DNA from: Cytophagaceae bacterium
GTDB taxonomy: Bacteria; Bacteroidota; Bacteroidia; Cytophagales; Spirosomataceae
Direction of reading: 5' to 3'
NCBI GenBank assembly: GCA_947450365.1
Contig: CANFVE010000005.1
Location: forward strand, 1-64,000
DNA: 64,000 nt
The number at the start of each line of letters is the position of its first letter. The stretch's first letter is position 1. The notes beneath the pieces were generated by a model. It made no database searches. It saw nothing but the letters and a program-made list of their open reading frames with translations, and had not been told where the DNA came from. This document shows, one piece after another, positions 15,106 through 22,735 of this stretch. Both the position numbers and the translations under genes were made by a program.

Positions 15106-16515
15106 ATGGTTTTCAATTCATTGCAGTTTTTGGTTTTCTTCGGCATTGTGACATTGGCCTATTTTTTATTGGCACACAAGTACCGGTGGCTCCTTTTATT
15201 GCTCGCTTCTTGTTATTTCTACATGGCTTTCGTGCCCATTTATTTGGGGATTTTGGCGCTGACCATTGTCATTGATTATTTCGCAGGTATCCTATTAGAA
15301 CAGCATGAAGGGCGGAAGAAAAAATGGATACTAGCCCTCAGTATAGTCGCAAATGTAGGCGTATTGGCGGTTTTTAAGTATTATCAGTTTATTTTCAACA
15401 ACATTTCGTGGCTCGCACATGCGCTGGATATTCCAGTTCAAATGCCCGTATTATCTATCTTATTGCCTATTGGTTTGTCCTTTCATACCTTCCAAGCGAT
15501 GAGTTACACGATTGAGGTCTATCGGGGAAATCAAAAAGCGGAGCGGAATTTTGGGATATATAGTTTGTATGTGATGTTTTATCCACAACTGGTCGCAGGG
15601 CCGATCGAACGGCCCCAAAACCTGATTCATCAGTTCTATGAGCGAAAGCATTGGGATCGGCATCGGGTGCAATCGGGCTTATTGCAAATGGGCATCGGGA
15701 TATTTAAAAAAGTGGTCATAGCAGATCGCTTGGCCATGGTCGTGGATGAGGTTTATGGGAATGTGGTGGAGCAATCGGGAACCAATTTAGCGGTGGCCGC
15801 TGTGTTTTATTCCTTCCAAATTTATTGTGATTTTTCAGGCTATTCGGATGTGGCAATTGGTGCGGCGCGGGTGATGGGATTCAAATTAATGGATAATTTT
15901 CGGGCACCCTATTGGGCGACTTCGATTCCAGAATTTTGGCGGAGATGGCATATGTCCTTATCGACATGGTTTAAGGATTATGTATATTTCTCTTTGGGAG
16001 GAAATCGGGTTTCCATCCCTCGTTGGTATTTGAATATCATGATTGTTTTTGTTTTGTCGGGTTTATGGCATGGGGCGAGTTGGAATTTTGTGATTTGGGG
16101 ATCTTTGCATGGTATATTTCAATTGATTGGTTTGACTTTGAACCGCCTATTCCCCGTATTGGCAGCAGATCGAAGAAAGACCGTTTTGGGCCAATGGCTC
16201 TATCGCTTGTTGACATTTTTCCTCGTGACCATCGCCTGGGTATTTTTCCGAATTGCCCATTTTTCGACGATCAAATTGTGGTTTAAGCAAATGGCCCAAT
16301 TCGATTTTAGTAGTCCATTGAACGTTTCTATGGTAAGTAAAGAACTGTATTTGAGTGTTTTCTTGATCGTAGGTTTGTTTGCCTTGGAATATAAAAGAGA
16401 CAAGTTTAAGATGTATTTAGAGAATTTTTTCTGGTTGGTATTTCCGGTGCTTTTGTTGGGAATTTATTTCCTAGGTGTATTTAGTATGAAACAATTTATC
16501 TATTTCCAGTTTTAA
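15106..16515 (+). CDS. MBOAT family membrane O-acyltransferase (AlgI/DltB-like)
   Basis: Polytopic inner-membrane protein that moves an acyl group, usually acetyl, from the cytoplasm onto an extracytoplasmic polymer, as AlgI, PatA and DltB do. 469 residues from ATG 15106 (the longer frame starts at TTG inside ileS). Seen: about 11 hydrophobic segments, SFHTFQAMSYTIEVYRG, YPQLVAGPIERP, the DFSGYSDVAIGAARVMGF loop, WRRWHMSLSTWFKDYVYF with H282, and the catalytic His322 in SGLWHGASWNFVIWG. The next gene, one base after the stop, is an SGNH-type partner, so the pair forms an acetylation cassette. The acceptor (exopolysaccharide, LPS or peptidoglycan) is unknown; no polymer synthase lies beside it. 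Confidence 0.93.
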   Translation: MVFNSLQFLVFFGIVTLAYFLLAHKYRWLLLLLASCYFYMAFVPIYLGILALTIVIDYFAGILLEQHEGRKKKWILALSIVANVGVLAVFKYYQFIFNNISWLAHALDIPVQMPVLSILLPIGLSFHTFQAMSYTIEVYRGNQKAERNFGIYSLYVMFYPQLVAGPIERPQNLIHQFYERKHWDRHRVQSGLLQMGIGIFKKVVIADRLAMVVDEVYGNVVEQSGTNLAVAAVFYSFQIYCDFSGYSDVAIGAARVMGFKLMDNFRAPYWATSIPEFWRRWHMSLSTWFKDYVYFSLGGNRVSIPRWYLNIMIVFVLSGLWHGASWNFVIWGSLHGIFQLIGLTLNRLFPVLAADRRKTVLGQWLYRLLTFFLVTIAWVFFRIAHFSTIKLWFKQMAQFDFSSPLNVSMVSKELYLSVFLIVGLFALEYKRDKFKMYLENFFWLVFPVLLLGIYFLGVFSMKQFIYFQF

Positions 16516-16516
16516 C

Positions 16517-17581
16517 ATGCGGAGAATAGTTGCTTTTGTTGGACTTTTGTTTTTGGCTTTTGTGCTGATTTTTGGCAGTTCAAACGAAGGGATGCGCTTG
16601 TTAAGTCAGCGGCGTTACATGCGGCAAGATGGCTGGGGCGCGGATAAATTCACTTTCGGCGATTTGTATGGCTTAACCTACATCAAGCCGTTTAAAATGC
16701 CGCGCGATACGAGTTTTGTCGCCTTGCCGGTGCTGGAAACAGATTCTGCCAAATATAAAATGCACATCATCGGTGATAGTTATTTGTATTCTTTTTTCAG
16801 CATGGATCCTCGGTATTTTGAAAAAACGGGGGCGGTTCAATTTGTGCGTTGGTCTACGCCAAAAGCCATTCCTTATCAGTTAGCGATGGACAAAAAGAAT
16901 ATTTTACTCATCGAATGTGTCGAGCGAAATTTCCGACAATTGATGCAAGTGCAAGAAATTCGGAATCGAATCGAAGCACAACCCGCAGCGAAGGCTATAG
17001 AACAATCGAGTAGTCGATTCGCATTTTTAAGTCAAATCAATGCACGTGTAAAAGAGACGCTGTATCATCCCACCTTGGAAAATAATTTGGAATTTCTGCT
17101 CTTTAATTTAGGGATTTGGGCGCCCTTCAAGGAGTTAAAATCGGCCTTGAATTTTTATGTGTTTGGTCGGCTGGATAATGATGTGCGTGTCTCCAAAAAC
17201 TGGAAACAATTGTATCTTACACAAACCGTCGACCCCGAGAAGGTGGGTAGTTCTTTTTATCCCACGAGCGATGAAGAGGTAGCGGCCTACGTTGCCCAAT
17301 TAACCGAGGTGGAAGCTTATTTTAAATCCAAAGGATTCGACCATGTTATTTTTAGCATCATCCCAAATCCCGTGGGTGTATTGAACACGGAAAACAAACC
17401 TACGAATCAGATCATTTCTCGGATGGCTAAACATCCCGCTTGGAAAGGGATTTTAGTGGATCCCACCCTCCGCCTCCAAAAAAACGCCAGAGACAATTTC
17501 TTCCCCTCCGATTCCCATTGGAACCAGCGGGGTGCGGCGATTTGGTTAGGTCAATTAAATGAAACCCTCCGTACGCTTTAA
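16517..17581 (+). CDS. SGNH/AlgJ-X-like acyltransferase partner of the MBOAT protein
   Basis: A 354-residue protein with one N-terminal membrane anchor (about residues 4-22) and an extracytoplasmic SGNH-like domain. A likely catalytic triad can be placed: Ser88 in IIGDSYLYSF (block I), and Asp332/His334 in PSDSHWNQRGAA, the DxH-W pattern of the AlgX/AlgJ/DHHW families. Such proteins complete the transfer of acetyl groups delivered by the MBOAT protein. The gene follows the MBOAT stop by one base, and its own stop lies one base before the stop of the convergent amidohydrolase gene. The family call is from motifs and context; substrate unknown. Confidence 0.8.
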   Translation: MRRIVAFVGLLFLAFVLIFGSSNEGMRLLSQRRYMRQDGWGADKFTFGDLYGLTYIKPFKMPRDTSFVALPVLETDSAKYKMHIIGDSYLYSFFSMDPRYFEKTGAVQFVRWSTPKAIPYQLAMDKKNILLIECVERNFRQLMQVQEIRNRIEAQPAAKAIEQSSSRFAFLSQINARVKETLYHPTLENNLEFLLFNLGIWAPFKELKSALNFYVFGRLDNDVRVSKNWKQLYLTQTVDPEKVGSSFYPTSDEEVAAYVAQLTEVEAYFKSKGFDHVIFSIIPNPVGVLNTENKPTNQIISRMAKHPAWKGILVDPTLRLQKNARDNFFPSDSHWNQRGAAIWLGQLNETLRTL

Positions 17582-17582
17582 A

Positions 17583-18695
17583 TTACTTTGGAAATTGAGA
17601 CTTGTCGATCTGTGGCAATAAGGCGAGTGCATTTTTGTAATACACTTTTTTCAAGACTTCATCAGGTAATTCCAAGCCGTAAATTCGCCAAAAAGCATGC
17701 CGCTTGCGGTAATAGGGAAAGTATTCATCTCCCGTTTCCAATAATCTGAAATAGGTATAATATTCCGAAGTGGTCCAAATGTCTTTGCCAAATAATACCC
17801 GGTCTTGGTATTGGATCATGAATTTGCGCGCGGCTTTTGGTTGGCGCCCCAGCTCATGAATGACCGCCCCAATTTCCGTATACATATTCGGGTAGGTATC
17901 CAATAATTTCCCTAATTCACCCAGATTATTTCCAAGCCAGGCCAGGTGGGCGCTAATGAATTTCGTTTTAGGATGTTTTTTAATGATGTCAAATTGTTCC
18001 GCCATCACGACTTTCCAGGAAGGATATTTGGAAGAAGGGCGTGCCCGACTTGGAAATTGCTTTAATTCCAACCAGCGCTCGTTGTATTTATCATGCGTAT
18101 CAAAAAAAGCAATCGGTTCACCCGTATGAATGAGTACAGGAATGTTTAATTCCCCACACTTTTCCCAAACCGGATCGAGGCGCGGGTCATTGGTGGCCAG
18201 GCGATTTCCTTTCGAATCTTTAATTTCTAAACCCAAATCCTTGTAAATTTTAAGGCCCATCGCACCGGCTTTTACTTCTTTTTCGAGGGCTTTGACAGTT
18301 TCAGCGGTCCAATTTGGGTTATCGATGTCATTGAAATTTAAATTCGTAAACGCCACCACCCGATTGTTCGTTTTCTCTTTTCCTGCCTTCGCCGATTGAA
18401 TCAGGTAGTCTGTGCCCGCTTCCCGGCTCGCATTTCGTTGAAAGCCTTTACCACTTAAATTCACCATCACCCGCATATTTAGGCTGTCCATTTGTTTGAC
18501 CAAATAAGCCAAATCTTGGCTTGGCATACTTCCTTGGTGGTTATGGATATCGATGAACGGATATTTGGCGCGGGTTAAAATGTGTTCAGGTACCACAAGC
18601 GTCGAAATGGGGTCATATTCTTCGAAGCCCATCGTTTTTTCTTGGGCTACCAAGGGAATGCTAATCAAAGCGATGAAAAGGAAAAGGTATTTCAT
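17583..18695 (-). CDS. Exported amidohydrolase (TIM-barrel metal hydrolase)
   Basis: Metal-dependent hydrolase of the amidohydrolase-2 type, 370 residues from ATG 18695, which places a signal peptide at the N-terminus (KYLFLFIALISIPLVAQ). Metal ligands visible: H51 and H53 in FIDIHNHQG, the His in VLIHTGEPIAF, the His in FISAHLAWLG, and Asp in VLFGKDIW. The overall layout matches 2-amino-3-carboxymuconate semialdehyde decarboxylase-like and related enzymes, but the substrate is unknown. Divergent from the TPR gene with 75 bases between the starts; a longer frame upstream has no signal peptide and is not used. Confidence 0.9.
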   Translation of the reverse strand: MKYLFLFIALISIPLVAQEKTMGFEEYDPISTLVVPEHILTRAKYPFIDIHNHQGSMPSQDLAYLVKQMDSLNMRVMVNLSGKGFQRNASREAGTDYLIQSAKAGKEKTNNRVVAFTNLNFNDIDNPNWTAETVKALEKEVKAGAMGLKIYKDLGLEIKDSKGNRLATNDPRLDPVWEKCGELNIPVLIHTGEPIAFFDTHDKYNERWLELKQFPSRARPSSKYPSWKVVMAEQFDIIKKHPKTKFISAHLAWLGNNLGELGKLLDTYPNMYTEIGAVIHELGRQPKAARKFMIQYQDRVLFGKDIWTTSEYYTYFRLLETGDEYFPYYRKRHAFWRIYGLELPDEVLKKVYYKNALALLPQIDKSQFPK

Positions 18696-18770
18696 AGGAT
18701 CTCGGTTTATTTCAGCGAATCTATCAAAATTATCTGTAAAATGATCATTCAATGTGGTATATTCGCTCTA

Positions 18771-20483
18771 ATGAAGCGAATTTACCTCCTTTTAGTTTTG
18801 GTTTCTTTGTTGGCGATGCCCGCGGCATGGGCGCAAAAAAAAGCGAAGGCTTTAGATGCGCTGACCCCGGCGCAGTCGGAGGAATTAATGGCGGAAGCCA
18901 TGCGGCATTATGTGCAGGAGGAATATGATGAGGCGATTTTGATTTGGGAGCATTTGATTCAGGAGGTACCGAAAGAGGCATCCATTTTCTATTATTTAGG
19001 AAAATCCTATTTAGCCCAGGATAAAAAGAATTTAGCCTATCAAAATGCCAAAGAGGCACATGCCTTATCCCCGTTTTCCTTGGATTATGGACTTTTTTAT
19101 GCGGATTTAGCCTTGGAGTTGCGGGAATACGAGGAGGCCTTGGTGATATTGAAAAAACTCTTGGCCTTCGATGAAAGCCAACCGGAAGTTAACATCCGCC
19201 TCGCACAGGCCTTTTTATGGACCGATAAAGGCGACGAAGCCTTAGCTGCCTTACAAAAAGCCGATGCATTTATTGGGGATTATCCCGAAATTATTCGGAC
19301 GAAACAGTTTATTTATTTAAAGAAAAAAGATGTACCAGCGGCCTTTCGGGAGGGGGAACATTTATTGGAAAATATTCCGGAAGAGTCACTTTTTTCATGG
19401 GATCAAATGGAACTTTTGTGGGATTTGGTGCATGGATTAGAGTTTAAAAAGTTGTTTGAACAAGTTCAAAATCGTTTTCCGGATCAGGGCCAAATTCATT
19501 TATTGCAATCAAAATTATTCATCGAGGAAAAAAACCTGGATTCGGCCTGTGTGAAAATCAGGCTAGGGGCGGTGGATGCGCGGGTAAGTCCGGAGGTTTT
19601 GGGCCAATTGGCCATACATGCCATGGAACTTGTCAAGTCGAAAGAAGATTGGGAAAAGGCTCATGCCATGGTGCAGGACTTAACTCATATTTTTCCTGAT
19701 GAAGCACGTTTTGTGGCATTGGAAGGCGATTTGTGGATTAGCATTTCGAAGTTTCAAGAAGCTCAAACAAATTATTTGCAGGCGGCCCGCATGGGAAATC
19801 CAAAATTTGAGGTCTGGGCGCGTATTGTTCAGTTGGATTTTGAATTGAATGCCTTAGATAGTGCCATTGTGCATTGTGATGAGGCTTTGCATGAGTTTCC
19901 GACGGAAGGGTTTTTATTGTTTCAAAAGGGATTCGCCCAATATTTACAAGCAAAGAATTCGGAGGCGATTGCGAGTTTTGAGAAAGCGATTCCCTTGGTG
20001 AAGGATACAGATGGCTGGTTTACTCAATTGTACGGACTTTTAGGTGATGCCTATCATGCGAAAACTCGTTATGTGGAATCAGATGCGTGTTTTGAAAAGG
20101 TATTGGCTTTGAAACCCGACGAAGAACATGTGCTGAATAATTATAGTTATTATTTGTCCTTACGAAAGGATAAATTGGATAAAGCAGCGCGGATGTCGAA
20201 AAGTTTAGTGGATAAATTTCCGGACAATGGGACATATTTGGATACGTATGCCTGGGTGCTGTTCCAACAAAAAGATTTTGCCGGTGCCTTAACCTATATG
20301 GAAAGGGCATTAAAAGATGAAAAGCAAAATAGCGCCACTGTTTGGGAACATTATGGAGATGCCTTAAGTCAAAATAATCGAATTGAGGATGCGGTAAAGG
20401 CCTGGAAAATGGCGAAAACGATGGATGGGACGCGTGAAATTTTGGATAAAAAGATTAAGATGAAGCGTTTTATCGAAAATTGA
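18771..20483 (+). CDS. Exported tetratricopeptide-repeat protein
   Basis: A 570-residue protein with a signal peptide (about residues 1-22, KRIYLLLVLVSLLAMPAAWAQ) followed by many 34-residue helical repeats with TPR pattern (for example EEYDEAILIWEHLIQEVP, FYYLGKSYLAQDKKNLAYQN, KNSEAIASFEKAIPL, DAYHAKTRYVESDACFEKVL). The start at ATG 18771 is preferred over the longer frame because it begins the signal peptide. Followed 18 bases later by a DUF4292 lipoprotein and then an EnvC-like protein, a gene order common in Bacteroidota. TPR scaffolds of this kind organise envelope complexes; a precise partner cannot be named. Confidence 0.92.
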   Translation: MKRIYLLLVLVSLLAMPAAWAQKKAKALDALTPAQSEELMAEAMRHYVQEEYDEAILIWEHLIQEVPKEASIFYYLGKSYLAQDKKNLAYQNAKEAHALSPFSLDYGLFYADLALELREYEEALVILKKLLAFDESQPEVNIRLAQAFLWTDKGDEALAALQKADAFIGDYPEIIRTKQFIYLKKKDVPAAFREGEHLLENIPEESLFSWDQMELLWDLVHGLEFKKLFEQVQNRFPDQGQIHLLQSKLFIEEKNLDSACVKIRLGAVDARVSPEVLGQLAIHAMELVKSKEDWEKAHAMVQDLTHIFPDEARFVALEGDLWISISKFQEAQTNYLQAARMGNPKFEVWARIVQLDFELNALDSAIVHCDEALHEFPTEGFLLFQKGFAQYLQAKNSEAIASFEKAIPLVKDTDGWFTQLYGLLGDAYHAKTRYVESDACFEKVLALKPDEEHVLNNYSYYLSLRKDKLDKAARMSKSLVDKFPDNGTYLDTYAWVLFQQKDFAGALTYMERALKDEKQNSATVWEHYGDALSQNNRIEDAVKAWKMAKTMDGTREILDKKIKMKRFIEN

Positions 20484-20501
20484 GATAATTTTGTAGGCAA
20501 T

Positions 20502-21326
20502 ATGCGTCATGTATTTCTTTTCTTGGTCCTCCTAATGATTCAGGCCTGTGGCAAGAAAATCGCATCGACGCCCCAACCGGCACCCGTCATCCTGGATACC
20601 CTGGTGATCGACACCGGAAAAGATACCATTCAAATTTCCGTCCCCAAACCTGAAATCAAGGAAGAGCCCAAGGTGACGGTCGATGATTTAAATTTCAATT
20701 ATTTAAAGGCGAAATCGAAAATTGTTTGGAAGACTGCCAAGGATCAGGATACCTATACGGTGGATATTCGCATGAAGCGGGATAGTATTATCTGGGTCAA
20801 TATTTCACAGTCTGGATTTACGGGGGCGACCGGTTTGTTTTCGAAGGACCTGGTTCAATTTTACCAAAAAATCAATGGTGAATATTTCCGCATGAGCTAT
20901 GATAGTTTGAGTACTAAAATGGGCTTTAAAGTGGATTATGGGATTTTACAGTCCTTGATTGTGGGGAATCAACCGTTTAAAAAGAATAATTCCCGAGTAA
21001 TTCGCGAGAATGAAAACATCATTTTGAAGCAACAAGAAGGTCGGATTAATATCGATAACATGGTCGGACCGAATCGGAAATTGAAGAAATTGTTATTAAA
21101 TGACGTCCCGACGAACAATAAAATGACCATGGATTTTGAAGAATTTACCGAACTGAACCAAGTTCTGTTTCCTTTTTCGAGCCAAATTAATTTAGACGTC
21201 AAGGATAAAAATAATATGAACGTGAATACGTTAATTACGATTAAATACTCGAAAGTTGAATTACTCGACACGCCTTTGGAATTTCCATTCCGCGTGCCGC
21301 AAAAATTATTGAATACGACGAAATGA
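20502..21326 (+). CDS. DUF4292 lipoprotein
   Basis: A 274-residue protein with a lipoprotein signal (LMIQAC, Cys16 as the lipidated residue), a short Pro/Thr linker, then a beta-rich domain of the DUF4292 family (SKIVWKTAKDQDTYTVDIRMKRDSIIWVNIS is part of its first half, cited here as two blocks: SKIVWKTAKDQ and RMKRDSIIWVNIS). Such domains look like LolA/LppX-type barrels that hold lipids, so a role in lipoprotein or lipid handling is possible. The stop overlaps the start of the EnvC-like gene by ATGA (21323-21326), which indicates translational coupling. Function not established. Confidence 0.88.
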   Translation: MRHVFLFLVLLMIQACGKKIASTPQPAPVILDTLVIDTGKDTIQISVPKPEIKEEPKVTVDDLNFNYLKAKSKIVWKTAKDQDTYTVDIRMKRDSIIWVNISQSGFTGATGLFSKDLVQFYQKINGEYFRMSYDSLSTKMGFKVDYGILQSLIVGNQPFKKNNSRVIRENENIILKQQEGRINIDNMVGPNRKLKKLLLNDVPTNNKMTMDFEEFTELNQVLFPFSSQINLDVKDKNNMNVNTLITIKYSKVELLDTPLEFPFRVPQKLLNTTK

Positions 21327-22735
21327 AATACATCATTCTTCTATTGGCTTGTTTGATTACGGGAAATGTGTGGGCTCAGGCGGATAAAAAAACGCAGTTG
21401 GAGCAACAAAAAAAGGACAATTTGGCCAAAATCAAAGAGTTAAATTCCATTATTACGCGTACGTCGAAAAAGAAAAATGTGTCGATTGGGAAATTAAATG
21501 TGTTGAAAGAACAAATCGTAGTTCAGAAAAAGCAAATTAATATCCTGAATGAAAACCAACAAATGCTTGCCCAAGAGGCCAAAAAATTAACCCAAGAAAG
21601 TGATATATTGGCGGCTAAATTAGCCAAATTGAAATTAGCCTACGGGCACATGTTGTACGAAGCGGAAAAGACTTCCTCGGTTAATAATAAATTAAGTTTT
21701 CTGTTACTTTCCTCGGATATCGGTGAATTTACACGCCGCTTTGATTATTTACGGCATTACACCACCAACCGAAAAGTTCAGGCGAGAAAGATTTTTGAAA
21801 CGCGGCAGGATTTGATGACGAAGAAACAACAAGTTATTTTCAAAAAAGAGGAAGAGAAAAAGGTGTTGGTGGAAAAGGAACAGGAAAAGTCGAAGTTGGA
21901 AGTCATGAAAACCAAAGAGGCCAAGGTGGTGACGGTGCTGACCCAACAAGAAAAAAAGCTTCGTACCGAACTGGAACGTAAAAAATTAGCCATTCGGAAA
22001 TTGGATAATTTGATCGCGGGAATTGTCCAACGGGAGATTCAAAAAAGTATGGAACGGGAACGTCGTTTACGGATGGCGGCCCAAGCGAAAAAATTGGAAG
22101 TGAATAAGCCGGCTTTGCCAAAACCCAAGTTAGAGGAAGGCTTGGTCAAGAAATACGAAAAACCGAGCACTCCAGAGGAAAAGACCGAGGCAAAAATTGA
22201 AACAGCCAAAACGGAGAAAAAAGAGCCGGTAAAAGAAAAACCTGCGCCTGCGAAGGAGGTGGCCATTGCTGAACCTGTGCTGGAAAAGAATACCTATTAT
22301 ATGAATGCGGATGAGGCTAAATTAGCCAGTTCCTTTGCGGCCCTTCGTGGTCGAATGCCCTTTCCAGTCCCTTCGGGTTTCATTTCGGATCATTTTGGTG
22401 TACATAAACATCCGATTTTAAAGGGGGTGATGATTAATAATAATGGAATTGACATTCAAACCTCAGCGGGTTCCGCGGTACATAGTGTCTATGATGGAGT
22501 GGTACAGTCGGTGGTGAATATTCCTGGGATTAATATGGTGGTGGCGATCCAACACGGGGATTATTTTACCGTATACAGTAAATTAGATAATGTCTCTGTG
22601 TCTACGGGACAGCGGGTTCGGACGGGTCAACGAATCGGGTCTGTAGCCTCCGACGAGGATGGTACCTCCGAAATAAATTTCCAAGTTTGGAAAAATACCG
22701 TTCGTCAAAATCCGGAATCGTGGCTTAAACGCTAA
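21323..22735 (+). CDS. EnvC-like murein hydrolase activator with degenerate LytM domain
   Basis: A 470-residue exported protein: signal peptide (about 1-18), long coiled coil (about 20-265, rich in Lys/Glu/Gln), a Pro/Lys/Glu linker (about 265-315), and a C-terminal M23/LytM fold (about 345-468). The metal ligands of active M23 peptidases are lost: HxxxD reads NNNGIDI, the YxHL position reads YSKL, and HLHF reads EINF. This matches EnvC, which activates amidases for septal peptidoglycan splitting instead of cutting itself. It ends the TPR-DUF4292 run, and its stop overlaps the convergent TonB receptor stop (22732-22735). Target amidase not in this window. Confidence 0.9.
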   Translation: MKYIILLLACLITGNVWAQADKKTQLEQQKKDNLAKIKELNSIITRTSKKKNVSIGKLNVLKEQIVVQKKQINILNENQQMLAQEAKKLTQESDILAAKLAKLKLAYGHMLYEAEKTSSVNNKLSFLLLSSDIGEFTRRFDYLRHYTTNRKVQARKIFETRQDLMTKKQQVIFKKEEEKKVLVEKEQEKSKLEVMKTKEAKVVTVLTQQEKKLRTELERKKLAIRKLDNLIAGIVQREIQKSMERERRLRMAAQAKKLEVNKPALPKPKLEEGLVKKYEKPSTPEEKTEAKIETAKTEKKEPVKEKPAPAKEVAIAEPVLEKNTYYMNADEAKLASSFAALRGRMPFPVPSGFISDHFGVHKHPILKGVMINNNGIDIQTSAGSAVHSVYDGVVQSVVNIPGINMVVAIQHGDYFTVYSKLDNVSVSTGQRVRTGQRIGSVASDEDGTSEINFQVWKNTVRQNPESWLKR

